Shown here: positions 13,301 through 24,329 of the stretch, piece by piece | Numbering within the stretch: the stretch's first letter is position 1 | Layout: each line of letters begins with the position of its first letter | DNA from: Phallusia mammillata | Taxonomy: Eukaryota > Chordata > Ascidiacea > Phlebobranchia > Ascidiidae | Direction: 5' to 3' | DNA length: 64,000 nt | Assembly (NCBI GenBank): GCA_003260075.1 | Contig: QLIY01000034.1 | Span: 229,312-293,311, forward strand | Program-made: the position numbers and the translations under genes | The notes under the pieces: generated by a model | What the model was told of the DNA's origin: nothing | Seen by the model: only the letters and a program-made list of their open reading frames with translations | Database searches by the model: none

Positions 13301-16300
13301 CCTTGAATCTAAAGCGCAGTATAAACGTCTACAGATGATACCCACGCACATTGGGTTGTTTGTAGTTTGCATGATGCTAATTGGTAATACACAAGCTGCT
13401 CACCGTCGGCATTTGTTTTATTGGTTAATTAAGTCACAAAGCAACGACATCAAATATAGTTTTAAATAGCCGCTATTGCTAATGCAAACTGGCTTCAACA
13501 ATCTTTGATTTGAATATGGTTGTCTTCATTTGAGTTTATCGGCCCGGTTTACTTGTGTTGGGAGAATTCTCAGGACATAAATTATGTTTTCCTTAGAATT
13601 CAAGCACACAATTTTGTGTTGGGCTCTTGTCGACCCTTAATCTAGCATTTCGAAATTTACAAGCATCTCTATGTTTGGACCGGGAGGCCATTATATAGCT
13701 CGCAAGCGGAAATTCAAGCACTAGTTTGTCTTTGCTCTGCTTTGCGCCAACGAGCTCAATTAAACAAGGCATTGCGACTGGAGAAAGCCTTCGCCCTGTA
13801 CTAGTTCTAGAAACAACAGCGAAAAACAAAACACGTAACCCAAGAGAACTTTGGTTTCCTGCAGAACGACAGGGTTTTGGATGAAATTGCTTTGATTTGT
13901 CGTAATCTAGGGTATTCCGCAAGGCAAACAACTTGTGTCCAGGTAATTGTATTGCTCACTCGTAAATTCGGCGAATTAGGGAAGCTATTATGGCCACGTG
14001 ACATACCAAAAACGTCACATATTTTGTATGTATCATTAACAGACGTTTAAGGATATAACAAACCTCACCAACACTGCATCAATGTACACAAATAACTAAT
14101 GACTTAGCAACTATAGTTTACACCATGACTTCGCTTTTTCTTAAATGTCAAACGCACTTTTCGCGCTATACATAGAACAGCCACGCAAAGGGTTTGAATA
14201 GTAATTTTATGCGCACTGTTTCACTCGATCTATTTTTACGTGATTTTCCTATTACACGCTTGTTGGTAAATAAGCCATAGGTTGAAACGGGTTGACGGCT
14301 GTAACAGCATTGCAAACGAATCATCTAAATTTGGTTGAAATTGACAGTTTGACAGTAAGGTCCTCTACGCAATGTCAAATGTGTGACAGCTTTGGTTTGA
14401 CGTTTTAGTTACACCATTTTTACTCAGATTTGAGCTATATCCACTGTAATTGCAAGTATTGTAGTATAGTAAGCCTTATGCATAGTCCGACTAAATTTAC
14501 CAAAAACGTATCAATTTGACATACAACCAGTTTGTGACAAAAATGTTTAGGATATACCAATGAATGACGTTTTGTACACCTACATTCGAATTAAAATCCT
14601 GCAAACTACCCACATTAATACATATTTCCCGCATCATGCAAATGCATGTTACCCACGCTTTTATTCATGTGGTGATGCTGTTCTGTTATGTAACGGTAAC
14701 ACCCGCTTGACCTGCTGGTGTTGAATCAGACTGTATGCGAAGTTGACCTTACCAAACCAGTTGCTATTCACATTTCAATAGCATTTCTCTAGAGGCCTTT
14801 CCTATGCAAATTGACGAAGTCTTGCCGACACGCATACAATTAAACGTCGAATATACCAAAGGAGCGCGTCCATATATTCAACTAAGCATATTGTTAAATT
14901 GTTTCTTAACATAAGTTACATAAGTTCGTTGTTAATAGAAGAATGAACCAAAAGTCGTTTTTAAAGACAATAATTAAAGTGATTTATCACAGCGTATATG
15001 CCTAACAGCATGGTATTCTGCATGCAAAATAGTAATATTCCTATTGAGACTACACTACATGGGAAGTATGTAAAGGTTATGAATAAGCAACACTGCGTAT
15101 TTATCTGATTATTTTGTTTCCTTCCTGGTTTGGCACGCTATGGAAAAGGTAGGCGCACAGCTCGCATAAACACGGGCAATTACCAGCACCTTCTATATGT
15201 CAGATTTAATGGTCCATTTTGGAGTCATTTGTTTATTTAAAGTATTTGCATTCACATTGTCACAAAAGATAAACATCTGTTTAACAGGCTAAAATCAAGG
15301 ACCGTATTTTAAGTTTAGAATCTTCTCTGTTACACCTGGGTATGCTAGAGCGTGTGAAAGTTTGCTATAGCGTTTAGATGAGTCATTATACTGCATTTGG
15401 GACTAACATTGCATTAAATCACCGTTTTCAATTGCGTATGATTCAGCATTAAAAGCAAAATTATGATTTCTGAATGTGAGAAGCGATAAAACAGCGATTT
15501 AAAACACAATCTCATACCTGATGATAATATACAATGCTATCCGATATTTTCTCTATTCCATTGTTAATAAATGTTGTCTTTTTGCTATACACTGGTCATA
15601 TCAAAAGGATTCATGTCAAATCCTAATGTGCGTTGCACCACTTGTTTTAAGCGATTGATTTTGGTTAATCTGACACATTGTTTTAATACTTTTAAAGTGA
15701 GACCATTTATGCCATGCAGCTAATTAATTTAACTTAAAAATAAAAGTAGTTTGATTTTTGTCTTGGAGTATTGCATTAATTATTCAGGCGATTGGCAAAA
15801 GCGATAATTATACAACACCTGCAAAAAATCGATACCTAGTTTGCCACAGGTCTCCGCAAGTGCGCTGCGAACCTTATTTCAAAAATACAATATGTAGAAA
15901 GGGCGTAGCAGGCTATTATTACATTGCAGCAAATGTATGTATATTGCGGTAGTACCGAGTTGTTTTTTGAAAGGTGAACTAAAACCGAAGCGTTTACTTA
16001 AAATAGACTGCGAGTCATCATGATGAAACGATTTAATTCTCACCTTTGTTCGTATGTCGCTTAATTTTAGGCCATGAATATTGATGTGGAGTTCAACTTT
16101 CGGTGGCTTTGTTCCTTCTGACCTTTTAATATGCCGGGAAAACTTCAACTTCTGCAAGGCATCCTTTACAATTTCCATACCCCGGGCATCGCCAACTTCC
16201 ACAACGCCGACCAACTGGAAATCACAACACATAGTTTTAGGTGTTGTATTAGACCTGTACGTCTTCACTCTATGTTGCTGTGGTTTACCTTCACAATGTA

Positions 16301-16343
16301 TGTAGCTTTGGAGTTGATCAGAGTCTCGTGAGAGTGAAGCCAT
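4310..16343 (-). CDS. GULP1: CED-6/GULP engulfment adaptor with PTB domain (nine exons)
   Basis: Exons in transcript order: 16343-16044, 11877-11743, 10802-10710, 7931-7785, 7500-5914, 5685-5535, 5279-5247, 4892-4702, 4384-4310. All joins are GT-AG and in phase, giving about 903 aa. Residues about 36-176 are a PTB domain close to GULP1/CED-6: LKFSRHIKRSEG, KVELHINIHGLK, VSFCADDKEDKRMFSFIAKG, HLCYG, ITLTIGQAFELAYDRYL. A coiled coil follows (LNKRIVELETENAKLKRRIAQLE), as in GULP1. Residues 226-754 come from one Ser/Pro-rich exon. The protein ends ITLDSFDPLK, like the DPL tail of GULP1. Known family role: a cytoplasmic adaptor that binds NPxY tails of engulfment and LDL-type receptors and links to clathrin traffic. 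It is far longer than human GULP1 (about 300 aa) or CED-6 (about 490). The start is the least certain part: ATG 16343 has an in-frame upstream stop and good context, but the PTB could instead begin after an acceptor at 16214 with an unseen 5' exon. The acceptor of exon 4892 (AAG, not pyrimidine-rich) is the weakest. Confidence 0.88.
5914..7500 (-). other. GULP1: 529-codon disordered exon of GULP (SH2/SH3-ligand-rich insert)
   Basis: This single exon codes residues 226-754, more than half of the protein. It is low-complexity, rich in Ser, Pro, Lys and Glu, with no folded domain I recognise. Visible motifs are two YMN sites (YMNV at about residue 506, YMNP at about 596) that fit a Grb2-type SH2 ligand, a class II SH3 ligand PALPPR followed by IPPKPPQF, two YAKI sites, an acidic DEEDDD patch and a Lys/Arg-rich KLRKKQK stretch. 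Flanking splice phases match the coiled-coil exon before it and the exon starting TKQSRDAFDMQPF after it, so it is a genuine internal exon and not a separate gene. Confidence 0.8.
8721..8855. repeat. Foldback miniature element in a GULP intron
   Basis: The left arm near 8722-8754 (TATAGAGCTCTTCTGGCA then ATAATTTTATTC) is matched in inverse by the right arm near 8816-8850 (GAATAAAATTA then TGCCAGAAGTGCTCTATA), about 34 bases per arm with a few mismatches. The roughly 60-base centre contains a smaller hairpin, CTTTCTGATGGTAGAAAG. This is typical of a nonautonomous DNA element. The superfamily is not identifiable from the ends. Confidence 0.6.
9118..9333 (+). CDS. Small ORF with one predicted membrane segment (doubtful)
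   Basis: A 71-codon ATG-initiated frame lies antisense inside a GULP intron. It has an Arg-rich N-terminus followed by a hydrophobic stretch (about residues 26-49, starting WYVLWPIAAFLAP) that could cross a membrane once. I recognise no family. There is no supporting splice structure, and the frame may be open by chance. Confidence 0.12.
   Translation: MAIGAAARRRIEQSQSRSATRTRTRWYVLWPIAAFLAPIASSVYFAWLYLEPACIEKECGRLNGNGFVALT
12022..12510. mobile_element. hAT-type nonautonomous element, 3' end degraded
   Basis: The left end, CAGGGGTCACCAAACTTTTT, is a typical hAT terminal sequence and is followed by repeated GGGCCGGAT/GGGCCGCAT words. Similar words return at 12468-12510 (GGGCCGGATCCGGACCCG). 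The expected inverted right end GTTTGGTGACCCCTG is missing, so the element is truncated or diverged on the right. It sits in the large GULP intron between 11877 and 16044. Confidence 0.6.
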
Positions 16344-16449
16344 TTTCCTTTATTCCAACTCTGTAGGCAATATAATATGGTAGGGTTAATGTACCACAGT
16401 TACTTTCAAAACGATACACGGTTGTTGAATATAACTTTTGTCGGCCTAA

Positions 16450-16602
16450 ATGGCGGATGTAGATCTTGAAGTTCAAGGTGAAAGCTTCAAAGCCGGGCTA
16501 CTAAACCAAGCTGGTTCGTGTGATTTATTACCTCACTGCAAGAGTAAACCTGTCTACTTCAAACTTTCATGGCTGCCCACCAAGTATATGATTTTATTGT
16601 AG
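16450..16602 (+). CDS. Short divergent ORF or first exon, unknown product
   Basis: A 50-codon frame begins MADVDLEVQGESFKAGLLNQ with a good start context (AAATGG) and ends in TAG. A plausible splice donor (CAAG|gtgaaa) lies after codon 9, so it may be only the first exon of a longer gene running right. Its start is 107 bases from the proposed GULP start on the other strand, which would make a head-to-head pair sharing a promoter. I do not recognise the sequence, and no downstream exon was confirmed. Confidence 0.25.
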   Translation: MADVDLEVQGESFKAGLLNQAGSCDLLPHCKSKPVYFKLSWLPTKYMILL

Positions 16603-17402
16603 GTTTTTATGTATACCCGTGGTTTCCAACTCTTTTCACCTTATATCCGAACTATAAACATCCGAAACGTGTATGCTCTCCTTATGGTGGTATATACCTT
16701 TTATTATTCATAAGGTTAACATTTTACCGTTTTAAAAGTTTAAAACGGCAATGTCTGGGTTTAAACAAGGCCAAAGAACTTGGCGTTTATAAAAGTGAAA
16801 TACACAAAGACAGTTGAAGCCCTGACCAAAACTCGCCGCCCACGCTCAATTCGACCCTATCAACCATTTAAGGAGTATAGCTCACGTTGGTAACCAGTAC
16901 TGTGTTTGACTCAACTAAACTTTATCACAAATGTACTTACCAGAACCATGATCAAAAATTCTTGATATTTTCCACACAACAACCAAACCAACTTAGCACA
17001 ACAGTAATTTGACAAAATCCACGAAGCAGCTGCTACTGAAACACTCAGCTATGATGCAATACAGTGCTGTCACCCTGCATTTAAATCACAAGCATTATCA
17101 TATATTGCATATTAGAATGCGATTTTCTCACTGTTGCATGCAATCTCGGCATCCGCTGCGTCATCAACTCGTAGTGCTATTGACAGGACGCGTTTTACAA
17201 TAGTGCACTGCTATGCAGCACGCAGGGCAATAAACGTCGATTTTGCTTGACTGGTGCTTGTTTTCCTCTGACGTCATTGAACAGCTGATCGCTGTGACGT
17301 GATAGATGCTTGGTACAGGCGCGTGGCTATAGGGTACTAGCTGTTTTTAACGCTAGACGACGCTGTAACTCTGCTTGTTGTGACTATTCCAGCCGATAAA
17401 TT

Positions 17403-17470
17403 AGCCGAATGGCCTGGCGCGCCTGACCTTCGTCCCCGGGAATGTCTTGGGTTCAAACCCAGCGAAAAAA
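17403..17470 (+). mobile_element. tRNA-derived retroposon with 8-base target duplication
   Basis: An A-box-like stretch (TAGCCGAATGG) is followed 40 bases later by a good B box (GGTTCAAACCC) and a short A tail (GCGAAAAAA). The unit is flanked by identical direct repeats GATAAATT at 17395-17402 and 17471-17478. No proper anticodon stem can be drawn, so this is a retroposed tRNA pseudogene or a very short SINE, not a working tRNA gene. Confidence 0.65.
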
Positions 17471-20400
17471 GATAAATTTGCATTAAGAAATGTTGAAGTT
17501 ATTTAATATTGTAGTAGCATAGGGTTCAAATGGCATTTTATTAAGGTCGCAGGAACTAAAAATTCTTCGGAAAATTTTTAACGAATGAAATAGTGGCACA
17601 TAGAAGACTTTTCCAATTGGCAGTATCCATGCTCTTTCAAACTAATTTATTGCAATGCATCAACACAAAGTATATAACCAAACCAACACAACGTTTATTC
17701 GCCAAAAATGATAGGAATTTCTGCGTTTCAAAGCGACAGCAAAACAACCCTAAATGACCGCATTTATCTTTTACAACCTTCTTTTACAAAGCGATACAGG
17801 CCGGTCTAATCTTTTGGGAGTTGGGAGACTTAAACGTTGGCGAAAACATATCAGTTTTCAAGCCCCCTGGGAGAATAACGTTCCCACAAACAAGCGCTAC
17901 CGATCTGTCCATCATTATCACTTTGTTTCTCACGTAAAACTACAGGTGAAAAGTAGGCCACCAAAATTGCTCTCTGTTTTGCCACCAACCGCCAAGACCT
18001 GCCCGGGCACGCCAGGACGTATATGATCTGTTTCTGTGATAACAATTTAACGTTTGTTGTGGTTTCAAGGTCCAAATCCACCGTGATATGCTTATATGTA
18101 ATGCTTAGATTCAAAGGGTGTTATATCGTATATTGTAGAGATGAGGTTCAGATGTACGGTGTTGATTACGAGATAATCGTTTATTTTTTATGAATCCATG
18201 AATTTGCCGCTGCGTTTCTAAATCTTCTGGAAACATTTTTAATAACTAGCAGTGAAACTGTGCCGCCCGTGTGCTGCGTTTGGTTTAGTGTATAGGTTGC
18301 AAAGATTCATTTTAAAGCGTTGGCATTTACGACACTAAAATGTCGCATACCTGCATATGATTCAATGTGACACTTCCAATTTTAAGCGATATTTAGTCAC
18401 TGTTCGGTATACAATACCCAGTGTGCTATTTTATCCTCTGTTTAAATATATAGCAGTAATGTCTTAAGAAACAACTTTTTTGGTCACTAAAACGCCCGAA
18501 ACGCCTTATTGCATATATCTTCGAATTTAACTTCGCCTTTGTATATACTTGCATTCCGGCCTAAATTTCACACAAAGCCGTTAAACCAACAAACTGTGAA
18601 CTATTGTTCGTCTCCGTGGTTGTATGTCAATTGATCAATGCTCAACCACCTTCCTTGATATAAAAACGAGACAGGGGTCCAACGTTCAAGAGGCCGCAAT
18701 TCTTGTGGAGGGCATTTAAACTATTGTTATCCAGCCGTGTGTTAAACGCAACCGACCGTGTTTCTGGATGTTTTTGTATTGTCAGCCTGTGGTGCAACTC
18801 ACATACACATGGTTTAATCTTTTTTGTCACTTTTTCGAAGGTGGAACTAGGCTGTAGTCACACGACGTATAAATCAGGGGGAACCAGATTTTGGCTAAAT
18901 CAGAACGTGGGAAATTTGTTGAAATTTTAACGAAAGTGGAGCAAATAACTTCTCCTGGCTTGGTAAGTGACGTGTCCTTCTGAACATTAAATTCCTACTG
19001 AAAAGAAAGTGAAACTATACATTAGCTTATGGCTTATATAATATTGGCAGTGAAGTGTAGAAAATACGTGGTGTAAATTGAAATAATTGAAATTATTTAA
19101 TGGTCAAGTTAAGGGTAGATCTACCAGTTTTTGATAACAACTCTTTTTTATCTTTTAAACTTATTACATAATAAGTACTGTTTAAGGTTCATATATAGAA
19201 TCACTAAAACCATTGAAAATTATTATTCAATTAAAAACATTTTCGGGTTACTATTTCGAAAATTTAAAATAAGAGGGTGCTAGCTGTTAATTTTTAGCAA
19301 TCTTGTAATTTTCTGTTTGCGGTAATACAGGTTTGAACCTGCCGAAATGAACCCAGCATTTTTAAACGTACCTTCAAACTTTCCAGCACTAACACGTGTT
19401 TCTGAGGCCAAGCGAGGTTAAACTTTCGCCGTAACGGAATGTCGAAGAGCGAAAGGGCTCGCTTGTTTGCATTTGTCAAGAATTCGACCTTAGTTCGCCC
19501 TACCAAGGCCGAGTGCAAAAGTAAAATGGCCCATTTTGCACCGGGCCCGGGTTCCCTAGCTTAGATTGTTACGTCAAACTACCACCAACCTTGAAAAGCA
19601 AAATAAACATTGATATAATCTTCATGCTTGATATTCAGCTTCGTTGCAAGTTTCTTGAATAAACTTTGGAAATACTCCCGCCGTTTATTATGACTTGTGA
19701 CCACATAATTTGAATTTAATTTATGGCGAGTCGAACTTTGGGAAATATTTTGGTAACTTTTTTACTCGCGATTAATCTTGGCAAGTCCACTTTAACAGAA
19801 ATAATTTAGGTACCAGGTGTTTTTGCTACAAATGTCTCGCGATGTTTAAAACGTTTGCCAAATCTGGGCACCCACAGAAAAGCCGTTTGTTCTGTTGGTT
19901 TAACATAAACTATTGATTGTTGCTGGTGAACCGTGTAATACCCCATTGTACAGCAAAATTCAATATCAGTGTATTCCTTCTGCGCTATATAAATAATATC
20001 ATACAAAGAATGCTGTCTTCGTGATTTACATGCTATGGACAAAAAAGTGAATTTGCACGATTTGACAAACGAGCAATATATACATGTCGGTTCACTTCGA
20101 TGATATTTTTTTTCTAAACAATTGGTCAAATTTGTGAAACAAAAGCGATTTTATTAAAAGAACTTAAGTCCATTGCTTTAAACCCGAATTGGGAGTGCGG
20201 GGCCAAAATTTTGACGTTTTGAAAATGTGCCCAAGTAGCAAATTAAACACTATCTCAAAATCTCAGACGTGTCTAAGGACCTGGGCCCGTTTTGCACTGG
20301 TGAACACCAAAAGGCAGAGAATATTTAAGTGTTAGGTTTGTTGTCAAGTTACCTAGCAATAAATGTAAGATCGATTTTCAAATTTACCGCAGGTTTTAAG

Positions 20401-20773
20401 AGGTTCTCACAGTTCGAGTTTAGCCTTACTCTGCTCCGACTGGAATGTATTATTACGGTCAAAGTTAATGAAAGGTTTGGAAAGCTGTAGTCATAACGTA
20501 ACGAATTTGCAAAACTTTCTCTTGCAAATCCGAAATGTCCATTGGCTCAAATAAACGCTGTTAACCATTGAATAAGATAAGCAATTTAAAATAATATAAT
20601 TTTACTGAAAATGTGTACTGGAAAGTTTAAGTACAGTCTACTTGTGGCCACGCCTCCAAAATTCTCATTGCCCAATCGCCTATTCACGCGAAACGACAGA
20701 TGCCCAAATGTTACAACTGTTTATCCTTCAGCCTCCGGGCCTGAAGCCTTCCCACAATGACGTAATGCATTTT

Positions 20774-20814
20774 CGCGCATGCGCGTGTGTGCTGCGCATT
20801 GCGCAAGTCACGTG
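20774..20814. promoter_or_regulatory. NRF1-like palindrome with E-box, candidate promoter
   Basis: CGCGCATGCGCG (20774-20785) is a perfect 12-base palindrome that contains the NRF1 consensus GCGCATGCGC. A second near-palindrome, TGCGCATTGCGCAA (20793-20806), and CACGTG (20809-20814) follow at once. The CpG-dense block stands out from the AT-rich surroundings. It is 4.4 kb upstream of the proposed GULP start and could serve an unseen upstream GULP exon or an unidentified transcript. Confidence 0.35.
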
Positions 20815-23800
20815 GCGCCCGCGTTCTTGAAGGACACCGAGGCGTAACCGACGCGTTCAGTTTTCAGGCAATTTTTTTAGCGATTCGGAATTTCTCGCCT
20901 GGTCTTTTGACGTGTTACGGAAGAAAGGTCACACGGCGTGAAAAGCACAGGCCACGTGTCAATTGCACGCTTTTGATTGGCTGTATCCGATTAGCTGACC
21001 TCGTGACATAGGGTGCTAAGAAGGTTGAGATTGTTTTGTTTATAATTCGATATGCGGTATAATTGGCCTAATTGCTAATAATGCTTACAGATGCTTCAAA
21101 CTTGCTGCTGTAAAACAGCTTACTTTACTCGTGTTAAGTTTATTTTGTATGGTAAAATCGTTTTAATAACTGCATGCTGTGGGATTATAGCGAAATGTGA
21201 ATGTTGAAAATAAGAACGTTTTTTTTGTAACGAGCTTCTGCAAACAAACAATCAACTAAACGACGAAATACTTCCTATTTTAGTCGATGGGTAAATATTT
21301 GCGCCCTATACCAACACGTAATATTTGTGCAGGCAGCATCAGCTGCAAATCTGCAATGACCTGGTTGAACTGATAAACCCGCGAAAAATATCGAACTAAA
21401 CCCAATTAACAATAATCTGAATGCGTTTGCATGTTTTAGTGTATTGGCGCCTTTTAGGTCCCAACAACGCCTCACTGTGTGGTGGTTGAACTGGTGGACT
21501 CTCAAGTAGCAGCCAATCAACTTGATATTGTACTTTATAATGTGATTTCATCGAATTCGACGTGGTTACAAGAGTAAAACATTTACCAATAATCCTACTA
21601 CACTATGGCACCATAAATCTTGTAACTTGCCCTAATTCCCATAGTTTTTGATTAAAGTTGTCAAATTTTGCTAGTCAAAGAGCCCACCGCAGTGAAAAAG
21701 ACTTTTCTTCGATTTAATAACAGTTTGCGTGTATTTTTAGGTTTTGACACTTTGGTCAAACGCAGAAATGCGAAACTAAAACACAAACAAGAGTCAAAAC
21801 CATTGCGTAACGGTTGAGGCACGTGGGGAATTTCGTTACAGAGACCAGGTAGAGGTCCCTGTCACGCACTATAACACCAAGAGGGGAAGCGTTTTCGGTT
21901 CTTCACCGACTGGGGTACAGTAAGGATGGCGCAACATGAACAGCAGATTCAGTGTTGCAATCGTAGCGTGTTTGAGATATTTGTGGTAAGGGAAACATGT
22001 TGATTCGCACCACTGCGAAGAAATGGTTCCTTTCAACTGCAAAAGACCAGCTTGCGTTTTAAGTCCGGTTCGCTACTTAATTCCTCGAGTGGGCTTTAGC
22101 AACGAGAAAATGTTAATTAAACGGTCGTGGCGAGTCGCTTAAAAGGCAATGTGCGTCATTTGCGAGATTAAGCACACGTGTAAATTTCTACGTGTTTTTA
22201 GCTATGCTGATTTAAATGGCGAATTTAAATATTGTGTCAAATGCGATCAAAACTTGAATGCTGATTTACATTCATTTCATGGAAACAACAACAACTGAAC
22301 ATATTTTTATACTCGGTTAAACCACGTTCTGATCGTTGTTTTACAAAAATAATGGGATGTAACAAAAAAAAAATGGATTGTATGCATACAATGTTAAAAT
22401 GTAGTTAAAGTATACCTAATCTAGTATGTTTATGAACCTAGTCTGTAGAAGGTATGACATGAAATCTAGAAGTTTTTTAGAAAAAGGGGGAAATAACTAA
22501 ACTTTTGCGTTAAAAAGTTGGCTGATTGCCTTTACATTCGAGCTTCGTGTTAAAAGTGCGTAACTTGTTTGTTTCCACTCGCAACGTGACTTGGTTTCAA
22601 AACAGTATCACTGGAGACAAAACACACCACAAAATACCGGTAACTTTTTCTACGCAGCGGCAAATGGTCGTTTCTCTTTTCATAAACCTCTTTGCACCGA
22701 ATTGGACGTGTCGAAAGCCACAAACTTCGCAGAAATATTGACCGTTGGAAGTTTTGCGCTTCGTGTGTTACTGCAAGAGCCGCAATGTTTTGGTAACTTA
22801 ATCCAGGAGTAACGACAAATTTACTGCGTAGAACTGTTGATGTTTATGTGTCCACTTTGTGAACCCACAAATCTCATTGAAATCGTGACCACTGTCACAA
22901 TGCCACAGAAAACTTGTTGTTTTTCCTGCATAAGTATATTCTCAATAACGCATAGCACACTTATATGCGCATTTTAGGCTTTATTTTTGCATTTGCTTCT
23001 CGATTATCGCATTAAGAGGGCGTGCAAATGGGTTGAGCTTGTCTGTGGGTGATCACAATATGAATCGGGCAATTGGGCAAGTTCAAAAATCCGATTATTC
23101 GATGTTTGGCATTTACAGTCTCGCCTTGTATACATTTGGTCGTGTGTGTTTACAATATACGTGAGCTTATTGCGCTGCTGTGGTGTTTTGCAATTAAGGC
23201 ATAACTAAGGTTTTTGAGACCTTGCATATTTGAAACAGTGCTAAGTGTACTATAAATCGTACGACTGCAGTTCTGAAAAGCGAAAACTAACAAGAATGAC
23301 AAAAATTTTATTACGCGAACTTTTTCACATCAAAAACCAACAATTATTTGCTGTTTGGAAGCTACGACTCATTCTGTATTTGGAGATATAAAAGTACACA
23401 ACTCGTATTTGAAAATAAGTAAAATTGTTCACAGAATAAACGGGAGGCTTGTAATGACAAAATAAACCAGTAGTTTTAGAAAGAAAGTGTGTTTACTGTT
23501 TTTGAGTGTTCAAATTTGAACTATTTTTGCAAATGCAATGATTAATTGTAAAAACTGAACAAATATTCTTTAGGGCATTTTCAGCAAAATTCTCAAGTGA
23601 TCAATAACTTATTTTGCCTTGAAGGTCTTCCCCGTGTTGTTTAACAACATCTCCGCATCTGACTTTGTGTTTACACACTCGGTAATCGGTATAATTAGAG
23701 TCCAGCGCACGTACGCTCACCAGCTCCTTGATCTTTTCATCCAATTTCCTCTCTCGTTGACCACCGGGGTTGATCTATTTGCTGCTTTGTCAACGCCCAT

Positions 23801-24148
23801 AATAATGCCTGCGAAGCGTTAATACAGACGGTGAGAATTTTTTTCGCATGGTCTTTAGAATTAATTCTCCAAGCTTCACCTCTGAGTTGGAGATAATTCT
23901 ATTAATGTGAGTTGGTGCGTGAAATTAGGGGTTCGGCATTGTGGCTGAGTTTCCGACGATGATTCAGAAGTTCGGTTGGGTGTGTTGTTACAGGTCTTTG
24001 GTCTTTTGTGAACATTATTCTACTATTTAGGAAGGATTATAAATATTTAAATAATTTTTCTTTGTTATGTTGTGTTATTCAGCTTCAAATGTAGCTTGAG
24101 TTAGTTTTGTTTTTGTTTTATCAAGTAAAACGATTTTAGCACCAAATA

Positions 24149-24329
24149 GAGTACGGGATTCAGCCGGTTCGCACCGGTTCTATAGAACCGTCTCACGAAA
24201 TTTTATGAAATCAGTGAACCGGTTAGCATTACTAGTTGCTGTCAATGGATTATTTATAACAGAACCGGCTAAAAAATATGACTTTTGTGATAGTACCAGC
24301 TGAAAAAAAAAAATTGAATCCCACCACTG
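24149..24329. mobile_element. hAT-type miniature element with 8-base target duplication
   Basis: The left end GTACGGGATTCAG and the inverted right end CAGTGGTGGGATTCAA form terminal repeats, and the interior holds repeated CCGGTTC words (GCACCGGTTC, GAACCGGTTAG, GAACCGGC). Flanks are ACCAAATA (24141-24148) and ACCAAATC (24330-24337), a 7-of-8 match, the duplication length of hAT transposons. It has no coding capacity. Confidence 0.75.

Noticed and set aside
16569..16817. 82-codon plus-strand frame
   Set aside because: It overlaps the short divergent ORF in another frame and shows no known motif; the sequence is AT-rich and it is probably chance.
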